From Talinum fruticosum (lineage: Eukaryota > Streptophyta > Magnoliopsida > Caryophyllales > Talinaceae), in NCBI GenBank assembly GCA_021018815.1, contig JAITYX010000028.1, positions 2,604,001 to 2,668,000 of the forward strand: a stretch of 64,000 bases of DNA, given 5' to 3'. The translations under genes were made by a program, and so were the position numbers. The notes beneath the pieces were generated by a model. The model was given only the letters and a program-made list of their open reading frames with translations, had not been told where the DNA came from and searched no databases. Shown one piece after another: positions 1 to 9,582 of the stretch (the stretch's first letter is position 1; each line of letters opens with the position of its first letter).

Positions 1-1
1 T

Positions 2-324
2 CGCATTTATGGATTTGGATCCGAGGCTAGAAACTTGAAACCAACAATGTCCTTCAAATCACCGAAACCTTCTACTACGGATGACTCGTAATGGAGAGCA
101 ACAAAGTGTATAATTTAAATTCTAAGGTACATCAATGGATTGAGCATTGTCGGATGCTTGAGTTACAAAATCGGCATCCGAAGGCACAGGTCGACAGCTT
201 CACTGAGCCAATAGCACGTATGAATGAATTTCTGCAGCCTCAGCAAGCATCCGGATCTCACCGTCGACCACCACAACCACAGGAGGAAGAGGAAGAGGAA
301 GAGGATGAGGAAGAGGATGAGTGA
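2..324 (+). pseudogene. C-terminal fragment of a CACTA-encoded protein (Transposase_24/Ptta-like)
   Basis: Two adjacent frames look coding. Bases 2-91 read IYGFGSEARNLKPT and onward in one frame. From 91 a second frame reads MESNKVYNLNSKVHQWIEHC and ends in a run of Glu/Asp at about residues 65-77, with a stop at 322-324. A polar, Gln-rich helical stretch followed by an acidic tail just inside the subterminal repeats fits the second CACTA ORF (Transposase_24/Ptta type in plants). The family call is inference from position and composition, since no catalytic motif is present. The frame change falls near ACTCGTAATGG, a motif class that looks error-prone throughout this window. The ATG at 91 may not be a real start. 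Confidence 0.5.
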
Positions 325-588
325 ATTCAAATGTGAACTTTTGTATATATTGGTGATCATCACTTTGCGAACTATTTACAAATTTGTTTTAACTATGTTA
401 TGGTTGTTGATGATGTTGAATATGTAAGTTGGATTTGTATATCCAACTTTGATGAATTATTTGTGGCCGGCATATGTAAATGCCAATGTAAGTGTCACAT
501 ATGTGAATGGTGGATTTGTATATCCATTCACAATGTTCTGTACTAGGATAACGAATAATTAGCTAATAATATTTAAAATTTTTCTCGT
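325..588 (+). other. AT-rich 3' untranslated part of the CACTA element with two hairpins
   Basis: No coding potential is visible. Two short inverted repeats share the core GGATTTGTATATCC. One is at 428-447 (arms GTTGGAT/ATCCAAC) and one at 505-529 (arms GAATGG/CCATTC). They lie between the last coding piece and the subterminal repeats. Confidence 0.5.
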
Positions 589-950
589 AACAGCGACGGA
601 TCGAGCAACGGTCACTTCCACTTAGCGACGGAACTTAGCGACTGAATTTGGGGAAATTCCGTCGCTAATACGGCTATCGCGACGGAAATGGGGTGATTTC
701 CGTCGCCGATTTAGCGACGGAAATTTGGGACTTCGGTCGCCTATTTCCGTCGCTAAATCAACGACGAAATGTTTTCCGTCGCTTATTTCTATCGGCTACG
801 GAACGAGAATCCGTCGCTAATCCGTCGCTAATTGGCGACGGACTTGAAAATTCCGTCGCTGATATTTAGCGACCCGCTTTTCTTCGACGGAACAGCTCCA
901 TCGCTAATTGCGAAATTCCGTCGCTAATAACTAACATTCCGTCGCTAATC
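589..950. repeat. CACTA subterminal repeat array (GCGACGGA motifs)
   Basis: About twenty copies of GCGACGGA or its complement TCCGTCGC lie in both orientations, many as TTAGCGACGGAAAT or ATTTCCGTCGCTAA. In CACTA elements such subterminal repeats are the binding sites of the element's own DNA-binding protein (TNPA-like). The function here is inferred from that family knowledge. Confidence 0.85.
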
Positions 951-955
951 TGCTG

Positions 956-968
956 TTTTCTAGTAGTG
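956..968. repeat. CACTA terminal inverted repeat (right)
   Basis: TTTTCTAGTAGTG at the outer end of the subterminal array. Its complement begins CACTA, the hallmark that names the superfamily. Confidence 0.85.
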
Positions 969-2045
969 CTTCACTATGATTCTCAACAATCTAAAGTCCC
1001 TTAGAAAAAGATGGCTCGTGAAGAAATCGTCGAAAGATTATAAGGAGTCTATCGAAGAGAAGATGAGGTCCCAAGGTGACAACCATTGAGGAGGCTCAAG
1101 ATATTTATCAACTAAAGCTGGATGAGCTCATTGGGAAACGACTCCCCAATGAGTTGCATCTAAAGGAAGAAGAATCCGAGGTTAGCACCAAAAGAATCAT
1201 TACTCAAAAGGCCTTAGAGGAACCAGGTCCAATTCTCAACTCCTCGGATTCGAAGAAGACCCCATGGCACTTCTAACCCGAGGATTCAAGAAAATAATGA
1301 AATACAAAAAGTGGCAAATGAAGCCTAAGCAAGAGTTCTACAAGACGCATAGAAAAATGTAAATTCTCATCCTCTTCAAATTTGTCTTTAATTAAAAACT
1401 CTGGTTGTTTTTAGTGTAGTAACAAAGGCTGTCCAAATATGAAAAAGGAAAGAAAGAAGAAAAAGGCTATGGTAGCCACCTAGAGTGTTGATGAGTTAGA
1501 AGAACATAATGAAATTGATGATGAATCAAAGTGTCTCTTGGCTCTATCGGACACAAAAGTTGGATCCGACTCAAAAAGTAAAGGATTAGACACCGAGGAA
1601 ACAGATCCTTAGGAGGTAATCATTTACGTTCTCAAATTCTCTAAGCATGATCTTACTAAATATATTTTTACTTTGGAAGAGAAGTCCAATTCTGAATCTT
1701 CTAAATTTAAAGAGAAATTAAGGTCTCTTAATACCGAGAACATTTCTTTGAAAAATGATTTAGAAAAACCGAGACAGTAACTTTAAAGTGATTGAGACTA
1801 TTACTCAAGATAATGAGATTGAGTCTTAGTGCCTTAGAATAGAGAATGAGCAATTGAAACAAAAGCTCAATGAGTCTTAGCAGTTGGTTTTAAAGCTTAC
1901 TCAAGGTCAGAAAAACTTTAATTTATTACTTGGTTCTCAGTGTGTCTTTTTTCGAAAAAAAGGACTTGGTTACAATGTCGAAGAGGAAGATAATTCCTAC
2001 AAAAGTATTTTAAAAACTAATTCCGTAACTATTAAGTTCAGAAAG
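969..2045 (+). pseudogene. gag: gag remnant of copia copy A
   Basis: Covers the second half of the UBN2-type gag domain (TTIEEAQDIYQLKLDELIGK at about 1079-1138), the region around the zinc knuckle (about 1408-1435, with a stop inside and the His spacing lost), a Lys/Glu-rich stretch, and the coiled-coil segment (about 1640-1900). It then reaches the LLLGSQCVFFRKKGLG block at 1923-1970, which marks the Gag C-terminal part in all copies here. Gag would form the virus-like particle in the cytoplasm. This one cannot, because stops and frameshifts break it and the N-terminal half is cut off by the CACTA element. Confidence 0.75.
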
Positions 2046-2300
2046 GTAAGGAAGAAGCCTATGAGTTGTACAAAAGGAAGAAGCCTAAAATTTCCTATTT
2101 CAAACCATTCCGATGTAAATGCTTTCTGCATAATAATGGTAAGGAACATCTTACCAAATTTGATGCTAGGTCAAATGAAGGTATCTTTCTTGGTTATTCT
2201 TCACATAGCAAAGCTTATGGAATTTTTGACAAGAGAATTAACAAAGTCGAAGAAAAGTATACACGTTATCTTTCATGAGATTGATAATGGCAGGATAAAT
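2046..2300 (+). pseudogene. Integrase C-terminal remnant of copia copy A
   Basis: Reads PYELYKRKKPKISYFKPFRC, then a GIFLGYSSHSKAYGIF block, then NKVEE. This is the conserved stretch after the integrase catalytic core (PYE, GC-F, FLGYS motifs) in copia elements. Here it follows gag directly, so protease and the integrase HHCC and DDE parts have been deleted. Two frames are needed to read it. Confidence 0.75.
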
Positions 2301-2329
2301 GATTCCAGACTTCTTAGATATAAAGCTCA

Positions 2330-2835
2330 ATCCGGATGAAGATGACTTAGTGGAGGTTTGAGCTCGGAATGAACAAACACAAGAGAAGTGAGCCAACTCC
2401 GAATGAGCCAGCTCAAGAACAAGCTCCTACCACTGGAGGACAAGCTGAAGAAGAGAACCAACAAGTTGAACCCATTGAAGAACAAAGCATTCAATCATCA
2501 AATCTGGTAAACTAGAGGATAGGTAAAGCTTTCAAATATGCATCTAGTCACCCACCTAAGAACATTATCTAAGACATCAATATTGGGTTAAGAACTTTTA
2601 TTCCGCATTGCAAAACTTATGTGCATTTTCATCATTCATTTCATTAAGTGAACCTAAAAATGTACTAGAAGCCTTACTCGAACCTCGAATAGGTAGAGGT
2701 CATGCAAGAAAAACTATCCTAATTTGAAAGAAATAAAGTGCGGACTCGACCAAACGACCTTCCGACCACCCAATTATTATAGGAACCACATAGGTATTAA
2801 AAAACAAAGTAGATGAGGGAGGATTAATAGCCCTA
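2330..2835 (+). pseudogene. Integrase-RT linker and RT N-terminal remnant of copia copy A
   Basis: The charged linker (about 2340-2600) is followed by a broken match to the RT start. EPxVEVMQEKLSxFERNKVR is readable near 2683-2745, followed by a decayed form of the [13 protein letters not shown] motif (about 2765-2815). Similarity to the other copies ends near 2835. No YVDD motif follows. Confidence 0.6.
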
Positions 2836-3590
2836 AAGCTGAATTCTATGCTCAATCATGAACATTTCTTGGTCTAAAACATGGCTAAATATTTTTTGCA
2901 CTAATAATTTTCTCAATTGATAATGTATGAAACTCGTTGGTTTTACTGGAACAATTCAGCTTATAAACCGAAAAGAAGACTTATGAACACAAGACCACTA
3001 GGCCCTATGCCGCAACTTGCTAACTAGGCCGAGCAGGTGGTTTGCCATGCCTATGAGGTCCAGCTCTGGACCGTGGGCCGCGTGCTCGATCGCTAATTCA
3101 TTCTCGGTTCACCGATGTGACGCCTCATGAATCGGTGCCGGTTGGCTTTTGGGAGAAGCTGGTCAAGGAGCAGGGAAGGAACTAATCCAGCTTTGCCTTG
3201 GTTTTTCCTTTTATTTTTTGAATTTCATCCAGTTTTCCTATAGAAGGAAGAGGTTGATTACTTTATTTGCACATCTATTATTCTTATCTTCCTCTTACTT
3301 GCTTTAAGCCTCTCATTACTTAAACAAAAAACTAATGTGGTTTTGTTCTTTTTTTTAATAAAAGACTTTAATAATGCTTTGAAGATGCTCACATTTGGAA
3401 AGGACGACAAGGGCCAATAGCTTGACCCAAGATTTATTAGTGGAGCGAGAATGGATTCATCATCATGAATGGGACTCGAGCGACTTCTTAGTAGATGTCG
3501 AAAATGTGTCACATCTCTAGCAATGGTAGTGTGGTATTTTAGTAAGACATTTTCTACTTTGTAACCTCGTAGCTAGATACCATAAGAAGT
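2836..3590. other. Unassigned stretch downstream of copia A
   Basis: No family recognised. A locally GC-richer patch lies at about 2990-3190. The rest is AT-rich, and only short open frames occur. It may be the start of the unusual accessory region of copy A, or an unrelated insertion. Confidence 0.3.
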
Positions 3591-5000
3591 AGTAGAGCTA
3601 TAAGAAAATTCTTTGATACCTTTAAGAATCGATATTATCCGCTTCAACACTTATTGGGGTATTACTCGAGTAATCGGTTAGTGACTTTGGGACACCCTTT
3701 AGGGAAATGAATATTAGCCTTTGGGAAATGAGCATTATTTTTTAGACTTTGTCATCATCCCGAGTTTGATTTTCTTGGACGACCCTTTAGCGTATGACGG
3801 AAATTTATTAAAAATCATGATTATATGCGCCAGTTGTTTGGACCTATTTCTTTACAATTTCATAAGTGCAATTACATCAAACACTTAATTCTCCTTTCGA
3901 CTTTTACCGATGAGTTATGGGCTCGACATGATCCATGGAACACAAGCTAGGATTGTTCTTACTCTTACATTGAGTATGTTTATATTATTCAATAAGAGTT
4001 CTAAAGTTCATCAACTACTTGGTCAACATGGTGGATTTTGATAAAGATAAAACATTTGAATTGGGGCATGGTCGCATACACTTGTTTGAGGAGAGGTTTG
4101 CATTCAGGAGCTTGACTTACTACTTCGATGATTGACCATGACAATTATATGCCCTTATCTAATTTGTTCAAGCATTGTAGAGGTTTGCTCTCTTCCTTTT
4201 AAACATTTACATTTATGTTACATGGATAAATTTTTTTACATGTATGGTAAATTTGCAGATCATGGATGTATGAATATTTCCCTCAATTTTCACATGGGCT
4301 GATAAATCATATGACCTTTAAGACAGCTTGTCGCTCGGGCAAACCAATTTCTTATGATCATTTTCTTATTTCTCCTTCTTGGGCAGACCAATTTCCATCT
4401 ATAGCAACCCAATTAAATCCCTTTATGATTTGAGGTAGCTCGAGAATTGACCGAGAGGTGGGTCGTTCCGCCAAATTCCATTTGGCTTTTGCTAGTACTT
4501 GGGTAAGTAAGCTTCTTCACAAACTCAGTACAATATATATCCACCCTATGAGCCCGAAGATCCTCCACAACCAAGTTCTACTTTTTCTCGATTACTCGTG
4601 AGGAGCATTCGAAGATAACTATAGGATAACCTTTTACACTTTTCTAACATTCAAATGGGACCTATAGTCAATATTTGGGAAGGACTATGACCTGCATAGC
4701 AACCATTGAACTTTTCTCATTTTTGTTTTGTTTCATAAATGGAAACTAACTTTATGTTGACGTAGGCTCTTCTAGGTGACATTTATGTACCCCTACTTGA
4801 AGTGGACATTTCATTGCTCGAAAAGCCCCCAAACATTATTTTGATGCCGGAGATTTGGAGTCGAATATATGGGTCATTCGGTTTCGAGAAATTGCAAAGA
4901 GGAAGAGTGTTATGGTATTTGTCTAGTTATGTGCTAGGAAACCTTACTCAATTGTTTTTATTAATGTTTTAGTACGATCGTAAGTAGTCCCGAAGATGTC
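3590..5000 (+). pseudogene. Possible plant-mobile-domain-like (PMD) gene remnant
   Basis: Weak, frame-hopping coding signal. A piece near 4060-4110 reads NWGMVAYTCLRRGLHSG and resembles the WG-A-LaxLyraL block of plant mobile domain (aminotransferase-like) proteins. At about 4259-4310 a piece reads SWMYEYFPQFSHGL, resembling the 'W.WEYFP' block that follows it in that family. Between them lies a possible 82-bp intron (4177-4258, GT...AG, T-rich before the AG), and removing it brings QAL next to SWMYEYF. Stops break every frame. PMD proteins occur both as host silencing factors and inside plant transposons. The family call is inference from two short motifs. Confidence 0.35.
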
Positions 5001-5959
5001 TATAGGGTTCTAATATACCCTTCGTGCTTTTAAAGATCATCTCATAGGTCGTTCACTACGATCATCGAGCCTATGCCTTGTTACTTAGAGTGCTAACTTT
5101 GAGCTTTTAGTTTAGATGTTAATCGTTCTTTTGTCAATGGTAAGATCGCCATTCTAGATCTTTTCCTTCAGGCGGCAATCTTTGAGATTCTAGGATTTAT
5201 AAAGAGATGCTTGAACAACCTCGGACTTCATCTAGCAAGTGTTATTGTGTCATGTTTTTCCAGGTGTTTACGTAAGAGAAATACTTCTAAAGGTGGACCT
5301 AGTGCATCTAGTGTTGGTATCAATATTATGCCGTTGTAGACTTATAACCTATTTGGTTGGCCTTACCATCCGTAGAGCTCCTCTTTCACTTGGACCTATT
5401 TTAAAGCTTCACAATCTTTTGGGGCACTTGGTGTAGCTCTTCTCAATGTATATTTTTAGAAATTTTTACTCACGCAAGGAAATGAATTTAAGACTCATGG
5501 TAAACAATTGCAATTTGTATTTATATGATGCGAAGAAAATTCAAAGCTAATAACAAAAAAGTTGCATTATTAGGCCCCATTCGCCCAAAAGAAAATAATA
5601 AAAAGAGGAAACAAAATTTTTAAGTGGAGCAAACTTCATCTTCGATAACGGGCTAAAACGTGTCAATGAAAACAAGCCAATGAAAAAATTCAAAATAGGA
5701 GTGAAACGATGCATTCGCGACAACCTGCTGAAAACGAACTGGACCACCCGCCAACGACCTAAGGACCGTGTCTGTAGCAGCACTCGAAAGAAGAGGGTTT
5801 TAGGAATACGACATAAAATCTATCGCAGGTGGTCGTTTAAGAACTCATTGAAGATAACATGATCCTAAAAGGAAACACTCCAAAATTTGTACATATATTC
5901 CTCAATCAACAAACCATGAAATTCTTTGTGGAACTTCCTCAATGAATGCGAGAATTGAG
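5001..5959. other. Unassigned degenerate stretch
   Basis: No recognised protein or repeat. Short open frames (for example 5239-5436) show no motif. It lies between the PMD-like and DUF7745-like pieces and probably belongs to the same decayed unit. Confidence 0.25.
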
Positions 5960-6420
5960 GGAAGAGGACCGTGCCAACATGATAAGGTATTAACTCAATA
6001 CGATATTTAGCATAAGACATGTTAGAATCCATTGGACACTCGTTTGGGCTAAAGTCTCGTACTAGGACCCCACTATGCGTGTGTTTAGATTCGAGGATGG
6101 GTAATTATGCTAACTAATGAAGAATTTGAAGCGATTGTGCTTCTCGAAATCCTCCTTTCTTGCCTACCAGCTTTAGGAACATGGTTGGTGCTTACATGTA
6201 GATGATGCATTTCATGGGCAAAGATTAGGAGTAGATCCATGTAAATAAGGACATGGATTTGGCAGAGTTATTGTTATACTTCCATCCTATATATAGGTCA
6301 ATAATACCAAAGATTTGCAAGAGTAGGGCTATTGTGCTTTACATGATCGATGACTTCTTGCCAGGCATCTCTACTAAATATAGTGGAGCAAAGCAGTGAA
6401 AGTTGCACCCCAATTTTGAT
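5960..6420 (+). pseudogene. DUF7745-like protein remnant
   Basis: From 6018 one frame reads HVRIHWTLVWAKVSY, a stop, then DPTMRVFRFEDG. A one-base shift gives LTNEEFEAIVLLEILLS. The order 'I.WTL...WDP....FRF....L..T.EEF' matches the start of DUF7745 proteins, which are known in several dicot families and often sit in repeat-rich DNA. Further in, GVDPCK is readable, and after it KDMDLAELLLYFHP. Stops and shifts make it non-functional. The assignment rests on motif memory only. Position between copia A and a copia polypurine tract suggests cargo in a retrotransposon 3' region, or a nested older element. Confidence 0.4.
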
Positions 6421-7389
6421 TATGGAAAGAATGATCCTAGGATTGGATTGTATGCATGCATACGAATCCCTAAGAAAATTTTTTGGGTAGTCCGTTATTA
6501 CTTATGCAACTCAACTTGTTCCTAAAAGGATTCGACCCGCCGATCGCTATAATGGCGGATGCCAGCAGCTTCGACGCTGTCATCATTCTATATTATTCTT
6601 TATGTTGATTTTACAGCTTGTTGGGATGCCGACTAGGTTCGACTTGGCCTTGTAGGTTAGTTTATTTGGCTAATGTAGTTTCTCCGTTGTATGCAAATTA
6701 CACCGGTGGAGCGTTTGGGGCTAATGCATGCTCTCGTAGAAGAGGATACCTACTAGTCCGATCACTTATGTCAACGGGCTCGAAGAGAAAATAGAGGAAG
6801 CATAACCTCTAATTAAAAGGTTTGCACACCAATAACCGAAACTTCCTCTCCTTGTGCCACCTATTCCACGTCCAAGTAGCTTTATCTCGATGTACAAACG
6901 CAGAAGAAGGGGTCCTCGTTCCTTCCCCTCCACTTGCACTACTTCACCCCCTCTTGAATTTTCATTTTTTGTTGTCCAAAATTTATGTATCTTCTCTCTT
7001 CCCTCTTTGTTTTTTTAATGAAATGCATAGCAGGAGAGAAATCTAGGAGAGATAGTTAGTTGGTTTAGGGCGGATTACTTTTTGTATGTTTCGTGATTTT
7101 TTTTCTAAGTAATGTAATGTTCAATGAAATTGAGTTTTTCTAGGCATCATTGACTTGTGATATTTATATTTTTTTCTGCTTTGATAAATTCTTATATGTA
7201 TTTCATTTGCTCCGATAAATGCTCGATATATATCTACTCGATATATTTACTTTGAGCATCAATTTATGCCGATAACGAATTCTAACTTCGTTCTAGTAAC
7301 ATCATTTTACGAGTCATTCATTTTTAAGCCATGAAAACATAACTATCTAAACTTTGAACTATTTTTATAAGTGTTAAACACATTTTATC
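6421..7389 (+). other. 3' non-coding tail before the copia polypurine tract
   Basis: A Pro/Ser-rich short frame (about 6830-7046) is followed by a T-rich tail with CTCGATATAT motifs. The tail resembles the region ahead of the 3' LTR of copy C (18734-19191), which supports it being the untranslated 3' end of a Sirevirus-like element. Confidence 0.4.
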
Positions 7390-7402
7390 AAAAAGGGGAG
7401 AT
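7390..7402 (+). promoter_or_regulatory. Polypurine tract (PPT) of a copia element
   Basis: AAAAAGGGGAGAT immediately before TGAAGACTC. The same tract precedes the LTR of copies C (19192-19204), X and E (minus strand). In LTR retrotransposons it primes plus-strand DNA synthesis. Confidence 0.8.
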
Positions 7403-7784
7403 TGAAGACTCATGTATAACTCTCTATCTCTCTATAGTTTTGAATTCAAGTCATTATCACTCTTCAAGAAGCTCATCTTTAAGTTTTTATTACTATCCGA
7501 CCTACTCGTAACTCATATCTTGAGTAAAACACTCATCTCTCGTAACTCAGATTTCATGACTAAATAATTTTACTTGCATAACTTATTCTTAGTTCCGACT
7601 TATTATATTCACTAGAAAAGAATGATTACATTAATCCATCTTTGTGCGTCGATTTATTAATTTAAATTATTTACTTGACCAATTTGATGTAATTTGTTTA
7701 TATAATTTTAATATATCATTCATATAAAAGATAGACATAAAATGGAATTAGAACTTATTAAATAATAGACTCGGAAAATTCCAT
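7403..7784 (+). mobile_element. Copia LTR, 5' portion only
   Basis: Begins TGAAGACTC like the LTR of copy C and follows its order down to AGACTCGGAAAATTCCA (about 7768-7785; compare 19674-19691). About 1 kb of the LTR (TATA box, R, U5), the PBS and the leader are then missing, and the sequence switches to an inverted gag. Confidence 0.75.
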
Positions 7785-9582
7785 TTAAAAGTTACCCGCA
7801 AGTCAAAAACACACTAACCTTTCTCACTTCCTCTAACAAACCCAATAACTCCCTTCACTCGTTGTACTTTTCTAAGGAAGAAGATTGTTGGAAACCCGGA
7901 GTTGAATGACTTTGGGTTTGGTCCGATTCTCGAGTCTTCTTTGTAGAAAACCGAGTGTGCGTCTCTTTCTTTTGAAAATCTTTTCTTTTAAAAACCGGTG
8001 GAGAAGGTTTTCTCATGCAAACCGGTCTAGGCTCGGTCCTCCTTTCATTCTTATGAATACGACAATGCTCGCCTTCCCGAACTTCACAGCTCTGGAATCT
8101 TTTGGAAAAGATTTGAGTAGAAATTAGATTCCTCCTCTTCGTTAAAACCAAGTCCTCCTTTCTTTAAGGAGACACACTAAGAGCCTAAAAGTATGTCGAG
8201 TTTTTTCGATCTTGAGTAAATTTCAAAACAAGCTCTTGAGACTCATTGAGCTTTCTTTTCGGATACTCGTTGAGCTTCGAGTGAGACAGACTCAGCCTCA
8301 TTAGCCGGAGTACTAGTCTTGAGTTCTTTCAGAGTTAGTCCGAGTTTCTCTAATTCATTTTTCAAACAATTGCTCTCGAAGTAAGAGACTCAAGTTGTTC
8401 TTTGAACCGAGAAGAATCGGAATTAGACTTTTCTTCAAAAGTATAAATACATTTAGCCAAATCAACTTTGAAGAAGTTGAGAAAGTATTCAATTACCTCC
8501 TAAGGACTTGTCTCCTCGATTGTCCGAGTTGTCAAAGTCTCGACTCGGATTCAGCTTCCGAGTCTATTAGTGCCAGCCATTAGACACTTTGAGTCATTAG
8601 AATCATCATCTTCCTCGGATGAGTCGTCATCACTCCATGTGGCAATCGTAGCCTCCTTCTTCTTTCTGTCACGCTTTCTCTTTGGACAGTCCTTGACTAT
8701 GTGATCTTTGCTGCCACATTCAAAATAGCCGAGTTCTTAGTTAAAGATGACTTTGAAGGGGAAGAATATTTACCTTTTCTGTCCTTCTTATCCTTCTTGT
8801 AGAACTCTTCCTTTGGACTCTTTTCCAATTTCTTGTGCTTCATCATTCTTTTCAAGCCTAGGGCAAGTGCCATTGGATCCTCTTTTGAGTCCGAGGAACT
8901 CGGACTTTCCCTCAACATGCCGAGGCCTTCAGCCGCAATGTTTTTCTATGCTTACCTCGGCATCCTCTTCTTCCAAGTGAATTTCATGGGTGAGCAGATT
9001 CCCATTCGGTTCGTCTCGCCTTTAGTTGGGAGAGGTTCTGAGCTTACTCGATGGTTGTCACCTTGGGACCCCATCTTCACTTTGGTAGACTTCTTAGAAT
9101 TTTTCTACACATTTCATCATGAGAAATCTTTCTAACCGAGAGAATGTTTGTAATCCCAATGAAGCATATAAACATATCGGTGATGTTTTCCATATTAAAC
9201 AACTCATATTTGTAAAGATATCGGCATATCTTCAATCTGTTTCACTTGGCTGGTACCTTTGTATGCGTTGACAATAGTTTCCCACAAATCATTGGCTATG
9301 TCACAGGCTGACACTCCGTTGTACTCTTCCGAGCTGATAGCACACATCGGAATGTTCATCGCTTTGAGGTTCTTTCCGAACTTCTCTTAGTCGTCATTGG
9401 TGTACTCGAACTTTTCTTTAGGTAGTGATCTTGCACCTTTCATCTTCATTAGAATATAGTTTCCTTCTTGGATGATGTTTAAGACATCTTCATCATTGTC
9501 TAAAAGAAAGCACTCCACTAGCTTATTCCAGAGTGCACGAAGTTTGATCGTTTGAACTTTTGTGCTTTGGTGGAAGATCTAG
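7785..9582 (-). pseudogene. gag: Inverted gag of copia copy B
   Basis: Read on the minus strand from 9582 down, this runs from about codon 15 of Gag (near the ERSSTKAQ-like start), through the UBN2 domain (about 9480-9060), the Lys-rich block, a zinc knuckle at about 8692-8733 (first Cys replaced by Tyr, remaining C, H and C present), an acidic Asp/Ser/Glu stretch, the coiled coil (about 8560-8220), and the Gag C-terminus (about 8160-7800). The strand is opposite to the pol that follows at 9583. The break lies just before the protease, and about 200 bp of protease sequence is missing between the parts. Several stops and shifts are present. Confidence 0.8.

Larger units (their letters stand above)
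1..968 (+). mobile_element. CACTA (En/Spm-type) DNA transposon, right-hand part
   Basis: The sequence up to 968 ends in TTTTCTAGTAGTG, the reverse complement of the plant CACTA terminus CACTACTAGAAAA. Inside it lies an array of inverted and direct subterminal repeats built on TTAGCGACGGAA and its complement TTCCGTCGCTAA. A short acidic coding tail lies further in. This combination is standard for CACTA transposons. The left end lies outside the window. The flanking sequence from 969 is copia gag, so the transposon inserted into a retrotransposon. The expected 3-bp target duplication on this side would be CTT (969-971). It cannot be confirmed without the left flank. Confidence 0.85.
969..2835 (+). 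mobile_element. Copia copy A (Sirevirus-like), heavily deleted
   Basis: Resumes in mid gag directly at the CACTA border, runs through the gag coiled-coil region, then jumps to the integrase C-terminus and the first part of RT. Protease, most of integrase, most of RT and all RNase H are missing. Every reading frame carries stops. It aligns by eye to the other copia copies in the window (gag of F at 62890-63640, integrase tail of C at 14460-14700, RT start of B at 11040-11215). It is the most decayed copia copy here. Confidence 0.8.

Noticed and set aside
5547..5862. Overlapping frames on both strands (78 and 60 codons)
   Set aside because: No recognisable motif in either; the region is AT-rich decayed sequence.
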